DNA of 7,530 nucleotides from Clostridiales bacterium (GCA_012511395.1 JAAZGD010000095.1:1-7530); one strand, 5' to 3'. Counted from the first letter of the stretch, positions 1 through 6,232 are shown. Notes: generated by a model from the letters alone, not told the origin. Numbers and translations are program-made.

Positions 1-293
1 CATAAAAATGATGCAAACACGGCAGTGAAAGAAATAAGAAAGCTGCGATTTAGATATAAAGCGATAAATAAAACAGCTGGAAGATGGGAAAGTAATGGAT
101 ATACTTTTAAAGTCATGGCCATGCCAAAAAGCTTGAAAGAGATAACCTGTAACAGAAAAAGAAACAAGGTAAAGGAAAAGAAAACAATTCGATTTTTCTT
201 AGTAAAAACCATTCCGGAAAAACCGACTGCAATCAAGGCTCCATATAAAAGGGCTGTATAATACCGTGAAAATGCCAATAATACTCCTACCAT
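1..293 (-). CDS. GHKL-type sensor histidine kinase, N-terminal membrane region (partial)
   Basis: The minus-strand frame is open from an ATG at 293 to the left edge (97 codons, no stop). It encodes very hydrophobic segments separated by short basic turns (for example TKKNR and LNRS), so it is a multi-pass membrane region. The pattern LYGALIAVGF, then a long Phe/Leu-rich helix, then YPLLSHLPAVLF resembles the membrane sensor part of clostridial kinases that end in a GHKL ATPase domain and pair with LytTR regulators. It starts 3 nt after the regulator's stop, so the two are almost certainly translationally coupled. A GGAAG inside the regulator's last codons can act as ribosome binding site. The catalytic domain lies outside the window, so kinase activity is inferred from family and context. 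An alternative TTG start six codons into this frame has an AGGAG five bases upstream. Confidence 0.72.
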   Translation of the reverse strand, partial: MVGVLLAFSRYYTALLYGALIAVGFSGMVFTKKNRIVFFSFTLFLFLLQVISFKLFGMAMTLKVYPLLSHLPAVLFIALYLNRSFLISFTAVFASFL

Positions 294-296
294 GTC

Positions 297-1022
297 CTAA
301 TCTTCCTTCATCTGGTACGAAAGATAAGTATCTCTTATTTCCTTGGTTTTCCCCTGGGCAACAGGAATTCTATCTCCTGTGAGCAATGTGATCTGATTGT
401 CTTTAATGGTATCAAGGTATTTCATGTTTACAAGGTATGAACGATGAGGTTTAAGGAAACAGCCTAAAGCTAAAAGCTTATCTGAGATTTTTGAAAAAGA
501 CTCATTGCAGCTTATGGTTTTTCCTGAGTTTAAATGATAAAACACGCTTCTGCCCATAACCTCCAAATAAGTAAGGTTTGCTATCAATAACTTTTCAATA
601 CCTTTCCCCGTCCTTATTATAAGAGACTCCTCTTGTTTAACGGCATGTGTTTGATCAATAAGCTCATTAAAAATAAAGAAAAACTTTTCTTTAGTAACAG
701 GCTTTAACACGTAGTTAATAGCTTTAACGGAATAACTGTCATAAGCATATTCTGTGGAAGAGGTAAAAAAGAGAATGGGAGCATTTTTATCAAACCCCCT
801 GATTTCCCTTGCAGTTTCAATTCCTGTAAACCCCGGCATTATTATATCAAGGCAAAACACATCAAAGGTTTTACCTTTTTCTAAAGAAGATATAAGGTCT
901 AGCCCATTATTAAAAACACCATATTCAATAGAAATATTCTTTTCTATGCTATAGAGGTCTAAAAGCTGAGCCATGTTGGAAAGCTCAGATACATTATCAT
1001 CTAATAATGCCACTTTTATCAT
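297..1022 (-). CDS. LytTR-family response regulator (AgrA/LytR type)
   Basis: A 241-residue DNA-binding response regulator of the cytoplasm. Residues 1-120 form a CheY-like receiver: the acidic pair D8-D9 follows strand 1, the likely phospho-acceptor is D59 in FCLDIIMPG, the switch residue lies in FFTSS (about 87-89), and the conserved lysine is K107 in LKP. Residues about 130-237 form a LytTR domain, seen in YLEVMGRSVFYHL, LKPHRSYLVNMKYL and IPVAQGKTKEIR. LytTR proteins bind paired direct repeats about two helical turns apart. I chose the ATG at 1022 because AGAGG lies 8 nt upstream; the frame extends to a GTG at 1031, but that codon overlaps the Shine-Dalgarno sequence. The following gene encodes its likely kinase. 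The upstream intergenic region carries a candidate operator, so autoregulation is plausible. Confidence 0.93.
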   Translation of the reverse strand: MIKVALLDDNVSELSNMAQLLDLYSIEKNISIEYGVFNNGLDLISSLEKGKTFDVFCLDIIMPGFTGIETAREIRGFDKNAPILFFTSSTEYAYDSYSVKAINYVLKPVTKEKFFFIFNELIDQTHAVKQEESLIIRTGKGIEKLLIANLTYLEVMGRSVFYHLNSGKTISCNESFSKISDKLLALGCFLKPHRSYLVNMKYLDTIKDNQITLLTGDRIPVAQGKTKEIRDTYLSYQMKED

Positions 1023-1086
1023 CAACAACACCTCTTTTTATCTTTAGGAATACTTAAGTTTACCACAAAAATAGATATAACTAAAT

Positions 1087-1119
1087 CAATGATTCATGTC
1101 AAAAAACCATTGTTTCATG
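1087..1119. promoter_or_regulatory. Candidate LytTR operator: 12-bp direct repeat, 21-bp period
   Basis: CAATGATTCATG at 1087-1098 and CATTGTTTCATG at 1108-1119 match at 10 of 12 positions. Their starts are 21 bp apart, which is two helical turns and puts both on one face of the DNA. LytTR regulators such as AgrA, ComE and AlgR are known to bind direct repeats with this geometry. The pair lies between the divergent regulator and LemA-like genes. It resembles the published LytTR consensus only loosely in base sequence, so the call rests on spacing and location. Confidence 0.5.
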
Positions 1120-1147
1120 CATCACAAAATTATGAATATCTCGCAAG

Positions 1148-1155
1148 TATAAAAT
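1148..1155 (+). promoter_or_regulatory. Possible -10 box for the LemA-like gene
   Basis: TATAAAAT lies about 40 nt before the GTG start. I see no TTGACA-like -35 element at 16-18 bp, as would suit an activator-dependent promoter. The direct repeat at 1087-1119 ends 28 bp upstream, somewhat farther than is usual for LytTR-activated promoters. The assignment is weak. Confidence 0.3.
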
Positions 1156-1196
1156 GAAAAAGTAATGCAAGGATAAAGGAAGGGGGAGTCAAATAA

Positions 1197-1682
1197 GTGT
1201 TGTCATATATCATATGGGCCATAACCATAATCTGCCTTATAGCTTTATGGTGGGTCATAGTAAATAGAAAGATTCATCTTCTAGAAGAAAGTATAAAAAA
1301 CGCCTTGAACCAGATAAATGCACAACTTACAGGAAGCGTTGATGCCTTATCATCCTTTTTTATTTCTTTGGGAGAAGAAATAGAACCGGCAGATTTAGAA
1401 CAAAAAATCACAATAACTTTAATCATTCATAAAGAAGAAGTCGTTAGAACCTTAGAAGATAAGATGGACAAAGTAAAACCGGCTATAAAAAAAAGTAAAG
1501 AATATAAAGAAGCAAAAGATGCTGTAAAAATCTTTGACACCATGGTTAATACCAGCACCTTAATCTATAACGACTGTGTGGAAAGATATAATCGAGAAAT
1601 CAAAAAGCTCCATACAAGACCCATAGCATATTTGACAGGATACGGCAAACAGGAGCTTATTAAAATAAACGGTGGTAAATAG
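1197..1682 (+). CDS. Short, divergent LemA-family membrane protein
   Basis: A 161-residue protein with one N-terminal membrane helix (residues about 4-22) followed by a charged, mostly helical domain. LemA family features are visible: NRKIHLLEESIKNALNQIN resembles the family's opening helix, and YNDCVERYNREIKK, then IAYLTGYGKQELI, resembles the closing pattern in which YN..V..YN is followed by a Gly-aromatic-Gly turn. The central R.DLIPNLV signature of typical LemA proteins is replaced by SVDALSSFF. The protein is shorter than the roughly 180-200 residues usual for the family. The GTG start is supported by AGGGGGAG 8 nt upstream. LemA proteins are single-pass envelope proteins of unclear biochemical role. 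The gene is divergent from the LytTR regulator and shares its control region, so it may be a target of that system (inference). Confidence 0.75.
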   Translation: MLSYIIWAITIICLIALWWVIVNRKIHLLEESIKNALNQINAQLTGSVDALSSFFISLGEEIEPADLEQKITITLIIHKEEVVRTLEDKMDKVKPAIKKSKEYKEAKDAVKIFDTMVNTSTLIYNDCVERYNREIKKLHTRPIAYLTGYGKQELIKINGGK

Positions 1683-1702
1683 AACATAAGTACACATGTA
1701 AT

Positions 1703-1743
1703 AAAAAAGGCGGCAGCTGATTTCAAGCTCCGCCTTCTTTTTT
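1703..1743. terminator. Bidirectional rho-independent terminator
   Basis: The stem AAGGCGG-c-AGCT pairs with AGCT-CCGCCTT around a 7-nt loop, with one bulged C. Six A's (1703-1708) flank it on the left and a T-tract (1738-1743) on the right, so it can end transcripts from both strands. It serves the convergent LemA-like and threonine ammonia-lyase genes. Its right T-tract overlaps the lyase stop codon. Confidence 0.9.
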
Positions 1744-2953
1744 ACTTATTATCCGTCAGTGTAAACCCTGCTTTTCGCAAAGCCGATTGTATCTGGTGGT
1801 GATGCTGATGGTTCTTAGTCTCCATGGAGATCTTTAAGTAGCATCCGTTTATATCAGTGTTTTCTCCACCCGGATCATGGAATACTCTTACAACATTGGC
1901 ACCTTCTTGTGCAATTATACCAGCCACCTGTTCCAGCTGTCCCGGTTTATCCACAAGCTCAATAGTTAAATCTGTTAATCTTCCCGAGGTTAATAAGCCT
2001 CTGTGTATAACTCTTGAGAGTATGCTTACATCTATATTCCCACCTGAAAGAATTGCACATGTTTTCTTGCCGTCTACAGGAACCTTGTTAAACATGGCAG
2101 CGGCAACTGATACGGCACCTGCACCTTCTGTGACAAGCTTCTGCTGCTCCATCAGAGTTAAGATTGCAGTTGCTGTTTCATCATCTGAGACTGTAACAAT
2201 ATCGTCTACATACTTATTACATAGTGAAAATGTGATTTCCCCCGGGTTTTTAACAGCAATACCGTCTGCAAAGGTTCTTACTGCATTGGTCATGCAATGG
2301 CAGTGACCTGTCAGCGACTGACACATGGCATCAGCTCCTACAGCTTGAACTCCGTAAACCTTGCAGGTGGGGTGAAGACTTTTAATAACATAAGAAATCC
2401 CTGCAGCAAGTCCTCCGCCTCCTATAGGAATTATTACGGCTTCAAGGTCAGGCATTTCTCGCAAAAGTTCTAAAGCTATTGTCCCTTGGCCTGCTATAAC
2501 ATCCTCATCATCAAAGGGGTGAATAAATGCTCCTCCCGTTTCCTCCTGGTACTTAATGGCTGCTTCATAAGCATCATCATAAACTCCGTCTATAAGCTTG
2601 ATTTCAGCACCGTAGCTTCTTGTGGCTTCAACCTTGGAAATAGGCGCTGTGCTTGGAAGAAAAATAGTGGCCTTGGTATTATTCTTTTTTGCTGCCAATG
2701 CAACTCCTTGAGCATGATTTCCTGCGGAACAGGCGATAACGCCCTTAGCTTTTTCCTCTTCCGGAAGCATGGAAATCTTAAAATATGAGCCTCTCACCTT
2801 AAAAGACCCTGTAACCTGTAAATTTTCTGTTTTTAAGTATAAGGGAGTACCCACTTTAAGATTTAAGGCGGGAACGATTTCCGTTTCCCTAATAATCCCG
2901 TTTAAGCTGTGGGCTGCCTGATAAACTCTGTCTAATGTAAGAATGCTATTCAC
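1742..2953 (-). CDS. ilvA: Threonine ammonia-lyase (PLP-dependent, ACT domain)
   Basis: The enzyme deaminates L-threonine to 2-oxobutanoate and ammonia, feeding isoleucine synthesis or threonine catabolism. With numbering from the GTG at 2953 (403 residues), the PLP-binding lysine is K52 in GSFKVRG. The substrate loop SAGNHAQG is at 76-83, the glycine-rich phosphate-binding loop GGGGL at 178-182, and SGGNI at 303-307. Residues about 328-400 form one ACT domain (LTIELVDKPGQLEQVAGII). This is the medium-length form, shorter than the two-ACT-like-domain biosynthetic enzyme of about 500 residues. A His-rich patch, NHQHHHQ, lies in the ACT domain at 381-387. The true start is probably not the GTG, which overlaps the Shine-Dalgarno sequence; an ATT at 2944 has ideal spacing and aligns with the usual M-L-T-L beginning, giving 400 residues. 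The gene has its own promoter and the terminator at 1703-1743, so it looks monocistronic. Confidence 0.95.
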   Translation of the reverse strand: MNSILTLDRVYQAAHSLNGIIRETEIVPALNLKVGTPLYLKTENLQVTGSFKVRGSYFKISMLPEEEKAKGVIACSAGNHAQGVALAAKKNNTKATIFLPSTAPISKVEATRSYGAEIKLIDGVYDDAYEAAIKYQEETGGAFIHPFDDEDVIAGQGTIALELLREMPDLEAVIIPIGGGGLAAGISYVIKSLHPTCKVYGVQAVGADAMCQSLTGHCHCMTNAVRTFADGIAVKNPGEITFSLCNKYVDDIVTVSDDETATAILTLMEQQKLVTEGAGAVSVAAAMFNKVPVDGKKTCAILSGGNIDVSILSRVIHRGLLTSGRLTDLTIELVDKPGQLEQVAGIIAQEGANVVRVFHDPGGENTDINGCYLKISMETKNHQHHHQIQSALRKAGFTLTDNK

Positions 2954-2958
2954 CTCCT
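2942..2958 (-). promoter_or_regulatory. Strong ribosome binding site with apparent AUU start for ilvA
   Basis: AGGAGG occupies 2958-2953 on the minus strand. The only canonical start in frame nearby, GTG at 2953-2951, begins inside this element, and a TAG stop lies two codons upstream. An ATT codon at 2944-2942 follows after an 8-nt spacer and would give M-L-T-L-D-R-V-Y, the beginning usual for this family. AUU initiation is rare and best known from infC. Confidence 0.6.
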
Positions 2959-2983
2959 AAAGATTTAAGTCTACATGGCAACA

Positions 2984-3012
2984 ATTATACCACTTAATTC
3001 TCAGATTGGAAT
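2984..3012 (-). promoter_or_regulatory. Extended -10 promoter for ilvA
   Basis: TGGTATAAT on the minus strand is a perfect TATAAT (2989-2984) with the TGn extension. The -35 region is weak (TTCCAA at 3011-3006, 16-bp spacer), as is common with extended -10 promoters. Transcription would start near 2977, leaving a leader of about 30 nt, too short for a T-box or riboswitch. Confidence 0.75.
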
Positions 3013-3043
3013 AGCATTTTTGTAAAAAAAACCAATATTTATG

Positions 3044-3073
3044 GGATAATTTGTTGTTTATTACAAATTATCC
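3044..3073 (-). terminator. AT-rich perfect hairpin after DUF488 gene, possible terminator
   Basis: GGATAATTTGT (3044-3054) and ACAAATTATCC (3063-3073) form a perfect 11-bp inverted repeat with an 8-nt loop. Read on the minus strand it begins at the DUF488 stop codon. A run of eight T's (3031-3024) follows, but 12 nt beyond the stem, so it is not a standard intrinsic terminator. It could instead be an operator upstream of the ilvA promoter. Confidence 0.45.
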
Positions 3074-3435
3074 TACTTACTTTTCTTGTCCAGAAACTGT
3101 TTAAGCACGGCAGCATGATTAATTGTGGGGCTTTTTGCTCCATAAAGGAGAGTAACCGTTCCTTTTTTCCCCATTAAAACCATATCATCTACAGCTTTTT
3201 GCTTTAAAGGGTCATCAGCAAGCTCTGCCATATACTCCTCAGTGAACTCAGGAAACTTCTCTTCTTCATGAGAAAACCAGGTTCTTAGCTGGGGACTTGG
3301 GGCAATATCCTTAAGCCACAAGTCAAGGTCTGCCTTTTCCTTGGAAATACCTCTTGGCCAAAGCCTGTCTACAAGAACCCTTTTGCCGTCAAATTTTTCA
3401 GGCTCATCATAAATTCTCTTTATTTTAATACTCAT
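3073..3435 (-). CDS. DUF488 family protein (YeaO-like)
   Basis: A 120-residue soluble protein, full length for the family, with no signal peptide. The family hallmarks are clear: LVDRLWPRGISKEKA (residues 21-35), DLWLKDIAPSPQLRTWF (38-54) with a histidine directly after (SHEEE), and VTLLYGAKSPTINHAAVL (94-111). DUF488 proteins are widespread and of unknown biochemical function. The ATG at 3435 has GGAGTG 7 nt upstream. The gene lies 41 nt downstream of the diguanylate cyclase gene on the same strand, so co-transcription is likely. A TATACT at 3472-3467 could be an internal -10 box, but I find no matching -35. I can assign no substrate. Confidence 0.93.
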   Translation of the reverse strand: MSIKIKRIYDEPEKFDGKRVLVDRLWPRGISKEKADLDLWLKDIAPSPQLRTWFSHEEEKFPEFTEEYMAELADDPLKQKAVDDMVLMGKKGTVTLLYGAKSPTINHAAVLKQFLDKKSK

Positions 3436-3476
3436 AATCTTTCACTCCATTAATTAGGATATTTAGAGTATACCCA

Positions 3477-5186
3477 TTATTGTGCCACATGAACGCTTTT
3501 GTTAGGATTTTCCTTCGCTTTATACAAGGCCTTGTCAGCTTTCCTGAATAATTCCTCATAGCTGTCGGCATTATCTGTAAAGCATATACCTATGCTCACT
3601 TTAATGGGACGTTTATGCTTCAAAGAAAGGACCGCCTCAAAGAGATGTTTTGCCTTATTAATTACAGCCTCTTTAGAAGGAATGTTTTCATAGTAAATAA
3701 CAAATTCATCTCCACCCAGTCTGCCGGCATAGCCTGTGCCTTCTGCTGTTTTTTCTGCAATTTTCGCTACAGAAATTAATACACTGTCACCTTCGGGATG
3801 GCCGTAAGTATCATTGACAGATTTAAAATCATCAATGTCGATAACAAAAAGGGCATCTATTTCGGAAGCCTCCTTGTTATTCAGCCTGTTAAGAATCAAC
3901 TCTGTTGTGGCTCTTCTATTTAAGATTGAAGTAAGGTCATCGGTTCTGGACAGTTTAACCAAACCTTCTTTATGATGTACTTCCTCTGTGACGTCTGTAA
4001 GCTTTCCCAATATAGAATGCTGATCGCTTTTTTCATCTCCTACATAAGTAGTTACAAGGTTAAAATGAAGGTCCTGACCTGGTTCCAAACCAATGTCAAG
4101 TGTCATAACCTTGCCGTTTTCATTATTATTTGAAAGAGCTTCTTTTATGATGCTATGAACAGCTTCTCCTGCTGGGTCAATTCCCACGTTATGAAGATAT
4201 TCTTTAAGTCTCTCAGAAAGTATAAGCTTCTTTTCCTTTTCCCCATATTCAAAAAGAAACTCATTTGTCAAACTGGAAAGGCTTTCATATTTAGTGTTGG
4301 TAAATTTAATACTTTTACTTTTCCTGTGTATTGAGATAAGCAGAGCTGAAAGGACAGCGATAAATAAAAGAGCCATCAATATTAATTGCACTCCGTAAGC
4401 TCTCATAATATCGCCTAAAGTAAGAATTCTTTCCACATTTGAAAGAGTGGAAAGAATTATACTCTTTTTCGTATTATCATCGATTTGTGCAAAGGATTTA
4501 TTAAGGATTTCCATTAAGACAGGGTCCTGGACTTTGAATCCCAGGACGTAATTGTGGATATCCTCCCTTTGAGGTATACTGTAAAAATTCTTATATATGT
4601 ACATGAGGCTGTAGTAGAAAACAGAATATTCATTTGCATATGTATAGTCGGCCAAGCCATTTTCCAAAGCGTCAAAGGTTTCTTCTCTGGAAGCACAAAG
4701 GCATAGAAGATTAAGGTCAGCATCGTCAGGCAGCGGGCCTGTAACAATTATTGCACATTTTTTTTGGGAGAGATCTAAGGGATCCACATCGTGTCTTACA
4801 CATAAAACAGTATCTGCTGATAGAACAGTATCTGTATGGATTAATCCCTCTATATAATATTCTTTGGCAATTAATAAACTCATTAGAGAGTCAGTGGATA
4901 ATGCCTGTGTAATACTTTCATACTTTACGTACGAAAAGCTTAGACCGGAAGAGCGAGAAACATCATCGAGAATTTCCTTAATTATACCTGCTGTTTCATT
5001 TTTACTATTATCAAAAAGAAAAGGAGCCACTCCATCTAAATAACCTACAGTAATTACAGGATAGTTTTCGGCATATTTTCTTTCTTTTGGAGTTAAGTAA
5101 TCTGCCTCCTCGGAGAATGCAGAAAGCGGAGACAAAACAAATACAATAAGTATGATGAGGACGATAATGTTTGTTTTTCTTTTCAT
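3477..5186 (-). CDS. Membrane diguanylate cyclase with extracytoplasmic solute-binding sensor domain
   Basis: A 569-residue protein predicted to make cyclic di-GMP from two GTP in response to an external ligand. Residues 1-25 are a signal peptide or signal anchor (KRK followed by a hydrophobic core). Residues about 30-255 resemble a bacterial extracellular solute-binding domain, beginning LTPKERKYAENYPVITVGYLDGVAPF. A membrane helix follows at about 265-286, then a PAS-like region (about 300-405) ending in GKLTDVTEEVHHK, and a GGDEF domain at about 411-560. The catalytic motif GGDEF (491-495) is intact, as are DDLTSILNRR (416-425) and IDIDDFKSVND (449-459). The RxxD inhibitory I-site is absent: EGTG occupies that place. 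There is no EAL domain. The ATG at 5186 has AGGA 6 nt upstream. It heads a likely operon with the DUF488 gene. The ligand is unknown. Confidence 0.92.
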   Translation of the reverse strand: MKRKTNIIVLIILIVFVLSPLSAFSEEADYLTPKERKYAENYPVITVGYLDGVAPFLFDNSKNETAGIIKEILDDVSRSSGLSFSYVKYESITQALSTDSLMSLLIAKEYYIEGLIHTDTVLSADTVLCVRHDVDPLDLSQKKCAIIVTGPLPDDADLNLLCLCASREETFDALENGLADYTYANEYSVFYYSLMYIYKNFYSIPQREDIHNYVLGFKVQDPVLMEILNKSFAQIDDNTKKSIILSTLSNVERILTLGDIMRAYGVQLILMALLFIAVLSALLISIHRKSKSIKFTNTKYESLSSLTNEFLFEYGEKEKKLILSERLKEYLHNVGIDPAGEAVHSIIKEALSNNNENGKVMTLDIGLEPGQDLHFNLVTTYVGDEKSDQHSILGKLTDVTEEVHHKEGLVKLSRTDDLTSILNRRATTELILNRLNNKEASEIDALFVIDIDDFKSVNDTYGHPEGDSVLISVAKIAEKTAEGTGYAGRLGGDEFVIYYENIPSKEAVINKAKHLFEAVLSLKHKRPIKVSIGICFTDNADSYEELFRKADKALYKAKENPNKSVHVAQ

Positions 5187-5219
5187 TTAATTTCCTATAT
5201 AATATATGAAAAGCAGAAA

Positions 5220-5250
5220 ATGACAGCCCACGTAATTATATCAGAATAAT
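5220..5250 (+). promoter_or_regulatory. Possible promoter for the CorA-family gene
   Basis: ATGACA (5220-5225, five of six bases of TTGACA) and AATAAT (5245-5250, five of six of TATAAT) are separated by 19 bp, longer than ideal. This promoter would overlap the divergent cyclase promoter back to back. Confidence 0.3.
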
Positions 5251-5262
5251 TCATGTATGCAA
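5235..5262 (-). promoter_or_regulatory. Promoter for the diguanylate cyclase gene
   Basis: On the minus strand TATAAT (5240-5235) is preceded, after a 16-bp spacer, by TTGCAT (5262-5257). Transcription would begin near 5228, about 40 nt before the ATG. An AT-rich dyad, AATTAT and ATAATT (5234-5251), overlaps the -10 box. Confidence 0.55.
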
Positions 5263-5287
5263 GGTACAAAAAGGGGACTGAGAGGAT

Positions 5288-6193
5288 ATGAAAACACTTT
5301 TTAATAAGGCCCTGACAGATAATCTAAAGGAATTGCCATTGGGATTCGAAGGCGTAATTTTTGCTGAAACCATAGAAGAAGGCGATGCATTAAAAGAGAT
5401 GGACCTTAATAGGGAAGACCTTTTACCTGAGGAGCCTGAAAGGGCAGTAGTCTTCGAAGCAAGAAGAGAATATGACTACTTGTCCATAAGAGTACCGGAC
5501 TTTCTGGAAACTATAGAGGATGCACCTCTTTTAAAAGCCTATATCACAAGGGAGAAGCTCTTGATTGTAAGCGATAAATATATGCTTGAACGGTTAAAAG
5601 AAGGTGTTATGAACAACAAGTATTTAGCTAAAAATGCCTTCACTGTCCTCGTATTGATGTTCTCATACATTTTATCAAAAGACGGCAAGACCATTGAAAA
5701 AACTGAATCGGAAATTGAAGAGCTGGAACAGGTGGCAACAGGGAAGAAGCCTGATGACCAAACTGTAATTATAATGGCTTTAAGAAAAAGGCTCTTGGCT
5801 CTTAAACACTATTACGAAGGAATTTTCGATCTTCTAGAGGATATGGAAGAAAACCAGAACCAACTTTTTTCGGAAGAGCAACTTAGAAACATTAGGATAT
5901 ATAAAAACAGAGCGGAAAGACTTGTGAACAAAGTTGCATCACTTAAGGACTACCTTTCTCAGGTAAGAGAAGCATATCAAAACCAGATGGACTTAAGCTT
6001 AAACGAAACCATGCAGTTTTTTACAGTTATAACGGCAGTGTTCCTACCCTTAACTCTCATTGCAGGCTGGTATGGCATGAATTTAAGAATGCCTGAGCTT
6101 GCATCAAAAATTACATACCCTACAGTGATAATCATAAGTATTGTATTCGTAGTGGTAAGTTTAAACTTCTGCAGGAAAAAAGGCTGGTTATAA
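5288..6193 (+). CDS. corA: CorA-family divalent cation (magnesium) transporter
   Basis: A 301-residue inner-membrane channel-type transporter, within the usual CorA range. Residues 1-240 form the acidic cytoplasmic domain with long helices (for example ESEIEELEQ and the 200-238 stalk). Two C-terminal membrane helices follow at about 244-262 and 278-294. The signature YGMN (GMN at 263-265) sits at the end of the first helix, followed by MPEL in the external loop. The upstream sequence LNETMQFFTVITAVFLPLT matches the pore-lining helix of the family, and the basic tail ends KKGWL. CorA proteins assemble as pentamers and import Mg2+, sometimes Co2+ or Ni2+; the ion used here is not determined by sequence alone. 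The likely Shine-Dalgarno is AGGGG, 11 nt before the ATG, with a closer AGAGG at only 2 nt. It is transcribed divergently from the cyclase gene. Confidence 0.94.
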   Translation: MKTLFNKALTDNLKELPLGFEGVIFAETIEEGDALKEMDLNREDLLPEEPERAVVFEARREYDYLSIRVPDFLETIEDAPLLKAYITREKLLIVSDKYMLERLKEGVMNNKYLAKNAFTVLVLMFSYILSKDGKTIEKTESEIEELEQVATGKKPDDQTVIIMALRKRLLALKHYYEGIFDLLEDMEENQNQLFSEEQLRNIRIYKNRAERLVNKVASLKDYLSQVREAYQNQMDLSLNETMQFFTVITAVFLPLTLIAGWYGMNLRMPELASKITYPTVIIISIVFVVVSLNFCRKKGWL

Positions 6194-6203
6194 CATTTCT
6201 GTC

Positions 6204-6232
6204 TTGACTTGTGTATATACATATGCTATACT
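6204..6232 (+). promoter_or_regulatory. Strong sigma-70-type promoter for niaR-niaP, with internal palindrome
   Basis: TTGACT (6204-6209) and TATACT (6227-6232) are each one base from consensus and separated by exactly 17 bp. The spacer contains the perfect 10-bp palindrome TGTATATACA (6212-6221), well placed for a repressor such as NiaR to block RNA polymerase. Transcription would start near 6239. That the palindrome is a NiaR operator is inference. Confidence 0.8.

Noticed and set aside
59..72. GCGATAAATAAAA occurring both near 61 and near 4358
   Set aside because: A short AT-rich match, in both cases inside sequence coding for membrane helices on the minus strand; chance and composition explain it.
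25..261. Plus-strand open frame of 78 codons
   Set aside because: It is basic and low in complexity, has no ribosome binding site, and lies opposite the kinase membrane region, whose frame reads as a coherent hydrophobic protein directly coupled to the regulator.
754..954. Plus-strand open frame of 66 codons
   Set aside because: Antisense to the receiver domain of the response regulator, with no homology or start signal.
1110..1127. Loose palindrome TTGT...ACAA with ATGCAT at its centre
   Set aside because: Only four paired bases at each end; the direct-repeat reading of the same region is far stronger.
1857..2788. Two plus-strand open frames (1857-2306 and 2486-2788)
   Set aside because: Both are antisense to the well-conserved threonine ammonia-lyase; their Ser/Thr- or Cys-rich content is a shadow of its codons.
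2954..2980. Possible T-box or other riboswitch before ilvA
   Set aside because: The mapped-looking promoter leaves a leader of only about 30 nt, with no room for such a structure.
4514..4747. Minus-strand open frame of 77 codons
   Set aside because: Out-of-frame overlap inside the sensor domain of the cyclase gene.
5977..6222. Minus-strand open frame of 81 codons
   Set aside because: Antisense to the conserved CorA membrane helices; its hydrophobicity follows from the opposite strand.
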